A stretch of 24,269 bases of DNA from a virus: the IMG/VR virus record IMGVR_UViG_3300010354_000635, positions 1 through 24,269 of that record. One strand, written 5' to 3'. The position numbers and the translations under genes were made by a program. The notes beneath the pieces were generated by a model that was not told the DNA's origin, made no database searches, and saw only the letters and a program-made list of their open reading frames with translations. Below, in pieces: positions 7,272 through 15,724 of the stretch (position 1 is its first letter; each line of letters starts with the position of its first letter).

Positions 7272-7946
7272 TTAGATAAGTGTTTTATTGGATGAAATGC
7301 TGTTAATGAAATTTTCAAAAACAACTAGCTTATTAGCTTCAATTTCATCCATAGTCATCTTTTTGAATTGTGTTTTAATCTTTTCAGCTGCTTCTTGAAC
7401 CCAAATGCCATTTCTTTCGTCATAAACCCAATCTACGTTTTCCATGATACCATGAACAAACGCGTTTGGAGCAGATGGATCAGCAACGATATCTGCAGCA
7501 GTTGCTAGATGAAAATCATTTTGAACTTCCATCACACCATTTTTTTCTACTAGAGATCCCATACCTCTCGATGAAACACCTAAATTTGCACCAGACTTTA
7601 AAAGACCTTTTACAATGTTTCCCATTGGTGTTTCGGTAATCTTTGCTTTTCCATAAACATCATTACCAGACCACTTTAATTCTGTGATCATATGTGAAAC
7701 TCTATCAAGGTTGATAGATGGACCCTGAGGATGACCAAGCTCGCCATATGCTCTATTAGAGTTTACATTTTCTCTAACGTATCTTTCCAATTCTTTTTCA
7801 AGGATTGGCTTTCTATAAATTCTGCCGTTTCTATTTTTCTGTTCAGCCTGTAAGAAAATTCCCTTGATGAAATGTTCTTTTTCACCATTTTCTTTAGCTT
7901 CAGAAATATATTCTACGTCTACGACTTGTTCTGCTATAAGTTTCAT
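7272..7946 (-). CDS. 21: Prohead core protease gp21
   Basis: gp21 is the serine protease that matures the T4-type prohead by cutting scaffold and capsid proteins after (I/L)-x-E. The protein is 224 aa (T4 212). Family motifs are visible: NRNGRIYRKPIL at 38-49, the catalytic-His segment AYGELGHP at 66-73 (H72), the LGVSSRG catalytic-Ser segment at 122-128 (S125 or S126), and the following DIVADPSAPNAFV strand. A likely self-processing site, I14-S-E16 before A17, is present near the N-terminus. The ribosome site is GAGG. The gene starts 2 nt after the stop of the small 80-aa orf. Confidence 0.95.
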   Translation of the reverse strand: MKLIAEQVVDVEYISEAKENGEKEHFIKGIFLQAEQKNRNGRIYRKPILEKELERYVRENVNSNRAYGELGHPQGPSINLDRVSHMITELKWSGNDVYGKAKITETPMGNIVKGLLKSGANLGVSSRGMGSLVEKNGVMEVQNDFHLATAADIVADPSAPNAFVHGIMENVDWVYDERNGIWVQEAAEKIKTQFKKMTMDEIEANKLVVFENFINSISSNKTLI

Positions 7947-7948
7947 TT

Positions 7949-8191
7949 TTAACCTCTATATGATGCGGCAGTTGCTAATACTGCAACGTTAGCAGCAATC
8001 GTATCAGTTGGATTCTTTTGAACAAAAATATATTGATTTGCTGGTATTGTGAACGTTCCAATAGTAACACTACTATTTGCTATTGTTATAACAGCAGCAG
8101 TAGTTGCACTAATATAAACAATAGGTGAATTATAAATCGTATTAGCTGTAGTTAAAGAAATTTGATTAGCTGTAGGTTTAATTATATTCAT
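7949..8191 (-). CDS. Small Thr/Ala-rich beta protein (80 aa), unknown
   Basis: This is an unrecognised 80-aa protein rich in Thr, Ala, Ile and Val, with alternating hydrophobic residues that suggest a small beta-sandwich. It has no signal peptide. The motif FVQKNPTDTIAANVAV near the C-terminus, ending in YRG, resembles small all-beta virion-associated proteins of marine phages (an impression from memory). The ATG overlaps the stop of the upstream gene by 4 nt (ATGA), and gene 21 follows 2 nt later, so it is firmly embedded in the head operon. A head decoration or accessory role is plausible from position only. Confidence 0.7.
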   Translation of the reverse strand: MNIIKPTANQISLTTANTIYNSPIVYISATTAAVITIANSSVTIGTFTIPANQYIFVQKNPTDTIAANVAVLATAASYRG

Positions 8192-8784
8192 TTGCCCATA
8201 GCTTTCTTAGTTGCAGTAGCATACATTACTTCTTTTGCTCTTTCACCATATCTCTGCTTGAAACCGGCTACGTTTTTTTTCATACCCTTAACAATATCTT
8301 CGCGCTTCTTCATCTCAGCGTCAGACATCTCTCTTTCACCGAGTTCTTTTCCATGGTAGAATGTATCCTCTTTCCAACATTCTTTAAGTCCATGTACTTC
8401 ACACATTACGTTCTCTGCAGTCATATTGCATTTTTTTTCAGATACTGTGCTACCTGTTGATGCATATCCATAATCAGTTGCATTTACATTTCTATCATCT
8501 TCTGAACCAACTTTTGAACCAGTAGTTTTCTTCTTAGCTTCAGCGACTTCTGTTTCTTCATAAGCTGCGGCGGCGGCTTCAACGCTACGATAACCATGTC
8601 TCTTGCCAGGATCATTCTTCTGAACTTTAGCTTCAGGCTTTACATTATCGGCGGTAAAAACATTCTTATTCTTGTTAACATCGCCACGATCATTAACAGT
8701 ATGTGTTGCGAGAAAATCTTCTTCGCCTTTAGGAACATTTCTACCAGCGTTTTTGCTTATGATATCTCTAAGATTCTTCGCCAT
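8188..8784 (-). CDS. 198-aa protein in the gene 68 position (prohead region), with Cys/His cluster
   Basis: This lies between 67 and 21, where T4 has the minor core protein gp68, but I see no clear gp68 likeness. It is charged and mostly disordered-looking. A block KNVFTADNVKPEAKV at about 40-54 and HGYRSVEAAAAAYEETEVAE at 63-82 are of a type recurring in marine phage proteins. A C119-x8-C128-x2-H131-x4-C136 cluster could bind a metal. The C-terminal basic helix KREDIVKGMKKNVAGFKQRY (160-179) leads into EVMYATATKKAM and is also recurrent in marine phages. The start overlaps the end of gene 67 by 17 nt. A structural or core role is inferred from position only. Confidence 0.75.
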   Translation of the reverse strand: MAKNLRDIISKNAGRNVPKGEEDFLATHTVNDRGDVNKNKNVFTADNVKPEAKVQKNDPGKRHGYRSVEAAAAAYEETEVAEAKKKTTGSKVGSEDDRNVNATDYGYASTGSTVSEKKCNMTAENVMCEVHGLKECWKEDTFYHGKELGEREMSDAEMKKREDIVKGMKKNVAGFKQRYGERAKEVMYATATKKAMGK

Positions 8785-9025
8785 TGCCTTCTAATTCCTC
8801 TGTATCGTTTTGTACTTCTTCTTCTGAAGGTTGATCTTCCTCTGAAGACTCATCCGGAATATCTTCTTCTGAATTAAAAATACTTTGAGCTATTTCTATT
8901 TTCTTATTATTTATAGAATCATTTATTCTGTCTGTTAAAGCTGAGTTGAACACACTTTGAAAATCTAATGGTTTTTCCAATACAGCATGATTTATTAAAT
9001 TTTTTAGAATTTCATCATTTTCCAT
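8768..9025 (-). CDS. 67: Prohead core protein gp67 (PIP)
   Basis: gp67 is a small acidic protein of the prohead core and is cleaved to internal peptides in T4. This one is 85 aa (T4 80). The signature SALTDRINDSINNKKIEIAQ at residues 28-47 parallels T4 AMAARTIDLIKEEKIAIARN, and both are followed by a long Glu/Asp-rich tail (52-85). The location directly after gene 20 is the T4 order. The start codon shares one base with the gene 20 stop (TAATG), indicating translational coupling. The tail overlaps the next gene by 17 nt. Confidence 0.88.
   Translation of the reverse strand: MENDEILKNLINHAVLEKPLDFQSVFNSALTDRINDSINNKKIEIAQSIFNSEEDIPDESSEEDQPSEEEVQNDTEELEGNGEES
8908..8915 (-). promoter_or_regulatory. 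Possible internal late promoter (TATAAATA) inside gene 67
   Basis: An exact minus-strand octamer lies within the gene 67 coding region. It stands 124 nt before the next start (8784), much farther than the other late promoters here (26-47 nt), so it may be a chance product of the coding sequence. If active it would boost the 198-aa gene, the 80-aa gene and gene 21. Confidence 0.35.
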
Positions 9026-10776
9026 TATAACTTAACTCCAGCGTTATATTTTTGTAGTATCTGCTTTGCTCTTGGATCACCGCTTTTTGCTATGATCTGA
9101 GAAGCTGATTTCAATTTAGCCTGATCTTGTAAAGATTTGTTATCTTTATTTATCAAACGTTGATATGTATTAGTAGCCTGTGTTAATTTATTAGAATCAT
9201 CGCCGCCACCAGCTGAGCCAGTTTGTACATTTTGCATTGAATTTGGATTCTGAACTAAGTTGCCGGAACCATCATCAATCATAGGTGGATTTAATATAGG
9301 ATCTGACTGTTCGGCTATAATTTCTTGATTCATAACATCAATGTCTTCTTTAGTTTGTTGTAAGATATTCTTTCTTACCCAACTGTGTGAATAGTATTTA
9401 CCAATCAATGGAGCTATTCCATTGTAAGTATCTATTCTAGCCATTGCAATTTCATTATCTTTTAATTCTTTGAAGAAACCATCGTTAGCAAAGTCAAAAG
9501 TAATTTGCTTAGAATATGCTTTCCATTCTTCAATAGTCATGATTCCCTTTAAAACAACTTGTCTTTCTAGTAGCTCTAGGAACAATGACGAGAATTTTCT
9601 TCTTAGTCTTGAAATAAATTTAGCAAACTTAACTTCTTCTCTTGTAATTTCAGAAGATCTTCCAAGATTAAACCCTGTATTTTCTTGTTCTAGTCTACTT
9701 ACAGGTACGTTAAGTGATCTATAAAGTTTCTTTTGGAAGTATAATACGTCTTCCATCTCACCTAAATTTTGACCGGCAGGAAGGGTAGTAACCTCCGTAC
9801 CTCTTCCGCCTTCACGACGTGGAAGCCAATAGTCTTCTAGCATCGTCATGAATTTACGATCGTCTCTGATCTCACCGGACGCAGCATCATAGACAAGACG
9901 ATTCTTATGTTTAACCATGATTTCGCGAACGTACTGTTCTGCCTTCATCTTAGGAAGGTTACCGACGTCAATATACCAAAGACGACGTTCCGGTGCACGA
10001 GAGATACGATAGATTACCGTTGCATCTTCAAGTGTACGAAGCTGGTTTAGAGGCTTAATACCTTTATGAAGATGTGAAAGAACCATAGTTCCATAACTAT
10101 CTGTTAAACCAGAAGTTATGTGAATTATAGAATCTTTAGCTATTTTTAAACCAGCAGAGTGTGTAGTTGGTCCTACATTTTTGTTGCCAACATTAAAACC
10201 TCTATCATTAAAAATGTAGTATTCTGCTTCTGTTTTTGTTAAAGTTATTTCACTTGTTTTAGATCTCTTTTTAGATACTTCTTTTACTTTTCTAATTTTT
10301 CTTGGATCTATGTATCTTATTTCATGAATACCGCTTTTAGTATCTGTATCTTTAATAACAACATGATAGTATAATCTTCCATCGATATACCATCTTTTAT
10401 ATGTGTCATAAGCATTATTATTAAAATCTATAAGATTTAAAACATTTTTAAATTCGTAGTCTAATACTTTTTTAATCTTAGGATCTAAATTAACTTTATC
10501 TAGATCAATCTTAACTATTTCATCTTCATCAACACATATAGATGCATTAATAATTTCATCAACAGCTGCATCTATCTCAGGTTGTATTGCCATTTCTCTG
10601 TACTTGGAGACTAATTCAGCTTCTGTTCTTACAGTGCCATCTAAATCAACATATGTACCATAAGAACCACCAGCGGAAACAACAACAGCTCCATCGTCGT
10701 TTTCTTGCGGGACAAACGACGGGAGCTGTTCTTCTTTTTCTGCTCTTTTGAATTCAAATCCAAATAGTTGTGCCAT
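9025..10776 (-). CDS. 20: Portal vertex protein gp20
   Basis: gp20 forms the dodecameric portal through which DNA is packaged and on which head assembly starts. The protein is 583 aa (T4 524). It matches the family in MAQLFGFEFKR at the N-terminus, the QPEIDAAVDEIINASIC helix at about 87-103, and the long central block with PERRLWYIDVGNLPKMKAEQ, DDRKFMTMLEDYWLPRREGG and TLPAGQNLGEMEDV. The last 80 residues are low-complexity, Asn/Gln/Ser-rich. The ATG at 10776 is chosen over the TTG one codon upstream, with an AGG ribosome site. The middle third (about 9770-10020) is notably GC-richer than the rest of the gene. The stop overlaps gene 67 by one base. Confidence 0.96.
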   Translation of the reverse strand: MAQLFGFEFKRAEKEEQLPSFVPQENDDGAVVVSAGGSYGTYVDLDGTVRTEAELVSKYREMAIQPEIDAAVDEIINASICVDEDEIVKIDLDKVNLDPKIKKVLDYEFKNVLNLIDFNNNAYDTYKRWYIDGRLYYHVVIKDTDTKSGIHEIRYIDPRKIRKVKEVSKKRSKTSEITLTKTEAEYYIFNDRGFNVGNKNVGPTTHSAGLKIAKDSIIHITSGLTDSYGTMVLSHLHKGIKPLNQLRTLEDATVIYRISRAPERRLWYIDVGNLPKMKAEQYVREIMVKHKNRLVYDAASGEIRDDRKFMTMLEDYWLPRREGGRGTEVTTLPAGQNLGEMEDVLYFQKKLYRSLNVPVSRLEQENTGFNLGRSSEITREEVKFAKFISRLRRKFSSLFLELLERQVVLKGIMTIEEWKAYSKQITFDFANDGFFKELKDNEIAMARIDTYNGIAPLIGKYYSHSWVRKNILQQTKEDIDVMNQEIIAEQSDPILNPPMIDDGSGNLVQNPNSMQNVQTGSAGGGDDSNKLTQATNTYQRLINKDNKSLQDQAKLKSASQIIAKSGDPRAKQILQKYNAGVKL

Positions 10777-10820
10777 CAATACCTACTTTACTGTTAAGTT
10801 TCATAATATAGTTATATAAA

Positions 10821-11420
10821 TTAAACCGGATTTAATTCAACGTTATAGATAGGTCCAGATTCTGTTGGTAGTGGTTCCCAATAATCATAAGAGAATGTAA
10901 CATCAAAAGATTCAATAGTATTTGTTGAATCCCAATCCAATGAGATAGCTCCAACAGATGTTGGGAATACACCATTGAACTTGTACTGTCTAATGATACC
11001 AGAATCATTAGATGGGCCAGCTTTACCAAACTGTTGAACTATTAGATCTACTTTATAAAGATCTGGTGTTCCACCTTGAATACCACCAAGAGCACCAGCT
11101 CTATTTGAAGCATGAGCATTAATTAAATTAAGCCATGATTCGAAAGAATTTCTAAGATCAAAGTCTTCATCATTCATACATGTTACCGACCAATCTTCGA
11201 ATGATCGATCACCTGCTACCTTGATAGTTCTTCCAAAATATGGAACTGGAACTGAAGATACAGAAGATGATGGTAAAGATGTTGATCTAATTAAATAACT
11301 AGCTCTCTCAACATCTCCAACAACTCCTCCAGGGAATTGCATGAGAACTCTGAAAAGTGTTGGTCTTGCACCACCAAAAATCAGACCCTGTGATCTAAAT
11401 GCGTCTACGTTAAAAGCCAT
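10821..11420 (-). CDS. 19: Tail tube protein gp19
   Basis: gp19 is the main subunit of the inner tail tube. The protein is 199 aa (T4 163). The signature elements are present: PTLFRVLMQFPGG (20-32), the loop STSLPSSSVSSVPVPYFGRT with the following IKVAGDRSFEDWSVTCMND strand pair, the FESWLNLINAH helix, and a C-terminal SFDVTFSYDYW strand. It is preceded by GAGGAG and lies directly downstream of the sheath gene. A protein with the same general fold is encoded at 3776-4297. Confidence 0.95.
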   Translation of the reverse strand: MAFNVDAFRSQGLIFGGARPTLFRVLMQFPGGVVGDVERASYLIRSTSLPSSSVSSVPVPYFGRTIKVAGDRSFEDWSVTCMNDEDFDLRNSFESWLNLINAHASNRAGALGGIQGGTPDLYKVDLIVQQFGKAGPSNDSGIIRQYKFNGVFPTSVGAISLDWDSTNTIESFDVTFSYDYWEPLPTESGPIYNVELNPV

Positions 11421-11443
11421 CTGTTAGACTCCTCTTTTATTTT

Positions 11444-11451
11444 TATTTATT
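11444..11451 (-). promoter_or_regulatory. Late-promoter-like variant (AATAAATA) ahead of gene 19
   Basis: One mismatch to TATAAATA, 24 nt before the gene 19 start and overlapping the gene 18 stop codon. Spacing is similar to the other late promoters, but the first base is altered, so activity is uncertain. Gene 19 may instead rely on transcription through gene 18. Confidence 0.35.
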
Positions 11452-14017
11452 AGAACTTGCCGACAACTTCAGAGAAGGCGACACCAGATCTAACAGCAAC
11501 GAAGTTCAACTGGATGAAGTTGATTGAACGAGCTGGCTTAATGTAGATATCACCAATAAACTCGTTACGATCAACAACTTCAGGTGTGTTGTTTGTTCCG
11601 TCACAAACAACCAAGAAGTCAGTGATACCGCGACGACCCTTAACATCTCTTAGATAAGGGATGATGAGGTTTCTAAATTGCGCTCTTGTGAATTCATCGT
11701 TGAACTCGAATAGAGTAAATTTAGCAGCTGTTGCGATTGCTTTTTCAAGAACAATAAACAATCTACGAACGTTAATTCTATCGAATGCAGATGGCTTATT
11801 AAGAGCTGTCTTATCACCGAATAGAACAATTCCTTGACCAGGGAATGCAACAACTGGGTTTACACCGGCTTTATAAAGCTGATCGCGATCTGCCTTTGAT
11901 GGGTTATAAGCTAGTTTGATAGCATTCTTAATATTGCCACGGTTGAAACCAGCAGGTGACCACCAAGGATCATTTGTAGAATCTGTGCGAACACATAGAC
12001 CAGCAATATCACCATTAAGTGGTACCCAACGATAAACATCGTTATACTTATCGTACATGTACTTATAACCAGAATCAACAACAGCATAAGAAGTACTTCT
12101 TACATTATTCTTAAATCCAAGAATCGAATCTAACTCGTTACCAGAATTATTAACAACATCGGACTTAAGTGGTGAGACAAAAGCTACGCAATCTTTTCTT
12201 ATTTCACAGATGTTATCAATAATATAGTTTGCTAGATCTGCATTTGATTTGCCCTTACCCTGAAGGATTAGAGAAACATCAACATCTTCTGCAGAAGCAA
12301 ACTTGTCGTAACCAGCAGCTATAACAGATAATGGAGCATTTAATTCACCATAACCGTCTTGACCAGTATTAAACTGTAGATTCAATGGAGCTTCATTTGT
12401 TGAGCTAACAATATTGACAGAGTTGTTATGAACAGCACCAGTTCTGTCGTTAGCGAACCAAACATATTTTGACTGTTCATTAATAACAGTCTTATAATAT
12501 AATGCTCCGCCATCGGCAGTCTTAGCATCGTCTGCTCTTGATAGACCTCTATAAACTTCTAGAAGAGTACCACCAACTCCACTAAATCTTCCGTTTTCAT
12601 CTACAATGACTACATGTAGTTCGTCATTTGCTGATGTGTTACCATATTCTGTTACATAATCAGATTGTCCTGGTGCTCTATCAACAGTATTATAGAATTC
12701 CCAGTAGCGATTGATTGTATTTGTTGTGTATGCTTCGCGAAGTCTATATCTATCAGAAGATGAAATAGAGATTGTCAGTGTTGTATTTGTTGCAGTAACA
12801 TTACTTCCAACTGAAGTAACTTTCATATACTGTTCACCAATTGATGCGTTACCAACTTTAATCAAATCACCTGCAGTAATTGAAGATGATAGAGAAAGAA
12901 TAGCTGTTTGAGCTAAGCTCCAAGCAACGAATGTATGGCTTTCAGAGTTTGCTTTTGGTGTTGGAACAATTAATCTTTCAACAGCTGTTAAGCTATGGCC
13001 AGATTCTGTAGCACCCTTTGTTATATTTACGTTTGAACCGCCGTATGTTGCGGCGAGAGTAACTGTTGTTGAGTTGGCAGTTGCAATCCAATAGTATGAA
13101 CCATTAGATAGACCACTGATTGCAGTATTTCCAGCAGCAACAATATACTGTACCTTATCACCAACAGCGTATTTTGTATTTGCTGAAGCAATCGCGATTG
13201 TTTCATCTGTATCATTAACAGATGAATTAGCGTTAAATGAAACAGCATTTGCAAAGTAACTTGTGTTACCAAGCTGGATACCTGTGCCATTTGAAGAGAT
13301 AACAAGGTATAGAGAGTTATTTGTTAAACCAGTTGGAGCTGTGTTTCCAGCTGCTGTAAGATACTTAACATAAGTACCATTTGCGATTGGATTTGATGTA
13401 ATTGTGAAGAAACCATTTGCATCAATACCTGTATTTGTATTAAATGATACGCTATTTGCACCAACTGTTACAGATAAACCTGAAGAATTAGCAGTAAATG
13501 TACCGCTATAATCATTTTCAGTGTTTGAAATTTGAATATTTGACTGGTAAGCATTTGCAGAGTCGCAAACTGAGATTCTTAGTGAATTACCAATTGTGCC
13601 TGGATATCTTGCAACATAGAGAACATCAGAATCAAAGTTACCATCCATTTCTTCATAGTGTTCTTCATTCTTAACAATTTGAGCTATAGAGTTTGATACA
13701 GCACCAACGTTTGCAAAAGCACTGAGAGTACCAACGTTTACAGTATCTGTTGTTGTATTTGCAACACGAACAACGTATAGCTTGTTTCCATATGAAAGGA
13801 AGCTTGCTGCAGTAAAGAATGTTTCTTCTGCAAAATTCTTATGTGGTGTACCAAAGCGCTGTACTAGAGCATTTTCTGAATCAATTAAAACACGCTTATC
13901 TAACGGGCCCCATCTGAATATACCGGCAATTGCACCTTCTGTAGTAGAAACTGCAGGCACGACCGTTGTTAGGTCGATTTCAGAAACATTTACGCCCGGG
14001 CTAACTTGAAATGGCAT
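11450..14017 (-). CDS. 18: Contractile tail sheath protein gp18, with repeat insertion
   Basis: gp18 is the contractile sheath subunit. The protein is 855 aa, about 200 longer than T4 (659). The N-terminus (FQVSPGVNVSEIDLTTVVPA, EGAIAGIFRWGP, residues 3-38) and the C-terminal domain (WWSPAGFNRGNI..., GQGIVLFGDKTAL, FDRINVRRLF, RGITDFLVVCDGTNN) are standard for the family. The extra length is mainly in an outer region at about residues 165-390. That region contains two tandem copies of an approximately 70-residue Asn/Thr/Ala/Ser-rich beta repeat (188-256 and 257-328). The core is thus intact and the insertion probably sits on the outer surface. The ribosome site is AAGGAGAG and a late promoter lies at 14064. 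Confidence 0.96.
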   Translation of the reverse strand: MPFQVSPGVNVSEIDLTTVVPAVSTTEGAIAGIFRWGPLDKRVLIDSENALVQRFGTPHKNFAEETFFTAASFLSYGNKLYVVRVANTTTDTVNVGTLSAFANVGAVSNSIAQIVKNEEHYEEMDGNFDSDVLYVARYPGTIGNSLRISVCDSANAYQSNIQISNTENDYSGTFTANSSGLSVTVGANSVSFNTNTGIDANGFFTITSNPIANGTYVKYLTAAGNTAPTGLTNNSLYLVISSNGTGIQLGNTSYFANAVSFNANSSVNDTDETIAIASANTKYAVGDKVQYIVAAGNTAISGLSNGSYYWIATANSTTVTLAATYGGSNVNITKGATESGHSLTAVERLIVPTPKANSESHTFVAWSLAQTAILSLSSSITAGDLIKVGNASIGEQYMKVTSVGSNVTATNTTLTISISSSDRYRLREAYTTNTINRYWEFYNTVDRAPGQSDYVTEYGNTSANDELHVVIVDENGRFSGVGGTLLEVYRGLSRADDAKTADGGALYYKTVINEQSKYVWFANDRTGAVHNNSVNIVSSTNEAPLNLQFNTGQDGYGELNAPLSVIAAGYDKFASAEDVDVSLILQGKGKSNADLANYIIDNICEIRKDCVAFVSPLKSDVVNNSGNELDSILGFKNNVRSTSYAVVDSGYKYMYDKYNDVYRWVPLNGDIAGLCVRTDSTNDPWWSPAGFNRGNIKNAIKLAYNPSKADRDQLYKAGVNPVVAFPGQGIVLFGDKTALNKPSAFDRINVRRLFIVLEKAIATAAKFTLFEFNDEFTRAQFRNLIIPYLRDVKGRRGITDFLVVCDGTNNTPEVVDRNEFIGDIYIKPARSINFIQLNFVAVRSGVAFSEVVGKF
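13034..13249 (-). repeat. Sheath insertion repeat, copy 2
   Basis: Residues 257-328 of gp18. The core is AVGDKVQYIVAAGNTAISGL then SNGSYYWIATANSTTVTLAA. It aligns with copy 1 through the shared A-x-G-x-x-V-x-Y, AAGNTA, GL-(S/T)-N and Y-x-x-I-x-(S/T) positions. At the DNA level the start (TTAAATGAAACAGCATTTGC on the plus strand) still resembles copy 1. Confidence 0.8.
13250..13456 (-). repeat. Sheath insertion repeat, copy 1
   Basis: Residues 188-256 of gp18. The core is ANGTYVKYLTAAGNTAPTGL then TNNSLYLVISSNGTGIQLGN. It directly abuts copy 2, with a period of about 70 residues, consistent with tandem duplication of one small beta domain. Confidence 0.8.
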
Positions 14018-14063
14018 TTTTCTCTCCTTCCATAGATGGAAATATTATTATTAATGTTTATTT

Positions 14064-14071
14064 TATTTATA
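14064..14071 (-). promoter_or_regulatory. Late promoter of gene 18 (TATAAATA)
   Basis: An exact minus-strand octamer sits in the 66-bp gap between genes 17 and 18, 47 nt before the gene 18 ATG, with AAGGAGAG in the leader. Confidence 0.85.
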
Positions 14072-14083
14072 AAAAAGAACATC

Positions 14084-15724
14084 TCATGTCAGTTTCTCAT
14101 TCGCCCACATCCAGTTCTCACCTTTTGGTAAGTCTAAATCTGGTTCATCTTCACCCTCTGAAAAGAATCCAAATGGTGTTAGTTCACTTGCTATTTGATC
14201 ATCATCTTTGTCTCTAATTTTGGTCAAAGTATTAATATCTGTCATTTCCCTAAAGTAGTGTTGATCTGATAACCAAGCAAAAAGTACGAGTCCAATAACC
14301 AAGTCGTCATGATTTCCTGACTCGGCTTCATATGATTTGCCTTTTCTAGAAAAAACAGATAGTTCATGTATTGTTTCATGATCATTAATGATCAACTGAT
14401 TCTGTTCTATTAAAAGTTTCATTATTGAACAACCTACAGACTTGACTGTCTTGGTTGTTCTAATCCCTTTATCAGCGCTAGATCCACTAAAACCAGATGA
14501 GATTCTCTTACCTGCTCTACCGTCATTTTCAGAAGATAAGAGAGTATCCATATCATATTCATAATATAGCATGTCTGAAACTTGACCACCAATATCATTG
14601 ATTTCCACAAGCACAGAAGCATTGTTATATGATCTGCTTATCCTATGAATAATTGAGCAATAATCAGTAGGAGTGATCATGTTATCTCTAAAAATACATA
14701 CTTGTTCGTATGGCATTTTAGTTACGTCTATAACTTGAAACGCAGAATAATCCAAACCTTTACCACGTGATACGTCGACAATTACAACATATGAATGACC
14801 TTGTTTAGGCTCAACATATTGTTTAATACCATTCTTATCAAAAAGTGGTATCTTAGCTACCAGTTCTTTTAATTTCCAACCAGCAATAAGAGTACCAGAG
14901 CTACCAAGAAACTCTACGCAGTATTCCTGCTCGAACTTCTCAGTGTCGAAGCTCATGGCGGCGATAGTGTCTTCTCTCCACTTATCATCTCTGCCAGGAA
15001 CATCATACCACATAACTTTGATAGGCTTATACTGATTCTTTTGTTGTTCAGCTTCTACCCAAATCTTATGAAAATGATTTAGTCCGTTTGGTGTAGAAAC
15101 TAACACGATCTTAGAATCATTACCAGAAGAAATCGTAGGATAAACTGAGGTAAAGAACTCATCCCATGTATCAATGAAGGCTGCTTCGTCGATGAATAGA
15201 AGGTTGATAGAATAACCACGAATAGCATCTGATGAAGTAGCAGCAGCTATAACTCTTGAATTATTTTCAAGTACGAAAGAACCTTTGTTCCATTCTATGA
15301 TGCCCTGCTGTAACCACTTTGGAAGATGCTGATATGCAAGCTGGATACGACCAAGAATTTCTCTAGCAGTATCACCCTTGTTGGCAAGAAGAGCAACAGT
15401 CTTATCTGGATTAAATATAATATACCATAATATGAAACCGCAGGTTGTTGTAGACTTACCAGCCTGACGTGCTGTTGCGATGACCGTATATCTGTTTTCG
15501 GCCATCGATGTTATCATTTCTTTTTGATAATCATAAAGATTAAAATTTATAAGACCTTCATTAATACTAATAATTTTCATATACTTTTCAATAAAGTATA
15601 TCGGATCTTTAGCACATTTCACGTATTCTTGTACGAGTTCTGGAGTCCATTGTATCTCTACAGAACGTCTTTTAAGATTTACGTTACCCTTATAACCACC
15701 TTCAATTATGACTTCTTCAGTCAT
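14084..15724 (-). CDS. 17: Terminase large subunit gp17 (ATPase and nuclease)
   Basis: gp17 is the packaging motor that translocates DNA into the prohead and cuts the concatemer. The protein is 546 aa (T4 610). ATPase motifs: Walker A ARQAGKST at 85-92, Walker B LLFIDE at 175-180, and coupling motif VSTPNG at 209-214. RNase H-like nuclease residues: D317 in VDVSRGKGLDYS, E374 in VEIND and D474 in NHDDLVIG, corresponding to the T4 D401/E458/D542 triad. The start overlaps the gene 16 stop by 8 nt, so it is probably coupled with the small subunit. All catalytic positions appear intact. Confidence 0.98.
   Translation of the reverse strand: MTEEVIIEGGYKGNVNLKRRSVEIQWTPELVQEYVKCAKDPIYFIEKYMKIISINEGLINFNLYDYQKEMITSMAENRYTVIATARQAGKSTTTCGFILWYIIFNPDKTVALLANKGDTAREILGRIQLAYQHLPKWLQQGIIEWNKGSFVLENNSRVIAAATSSDAIRGYSINLLFIDEAAFIDTWDEFFTSVYPTISSGNDSKIVLVSTPNGLNHFHKIWVEAEQQKNQYKPIKVMWYDVPGRDDKWREDTIAAMSFDTEKFEQEYCVEFLGSSGTLIAGWKLKELVAKIPLFDKNGIKQYVEPKQGHSYVVIVDVSRGKGLDYSAFQVIDVTKMPYEQVCIFRDNMITPTDYCSIIHRISRSYNNASVLVEINDIGGQVSDMLYYEYDMDTLLSSENDGRAGKRISSGFSGSSADKGIRTTKTVKSVGCSIMKLLIEQNQLIINDHETIHELSVFSRKGKSYEAESGNHDDLVIGLVLFAWLSDQHYFREMTDINTLTKIRDKDDDQIASELTPFGFFSEGEDEPDLDLPKGENWMWANEKLT

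Noticed and set aside
7240-7290. Possible hairpin AACAC...GTGTT at the end of gene 21
   Set aside because: The stem is only five pairs with a ten-base loop and no T-run, so it is not a credible terminator.
9470-9724. Open frames antisense to gp20, gp22, gp17, gp18 and others
   Set aside because: These are compositional shadows of strong, well-identified genes, with no ribosome sites or recognisable protein features.
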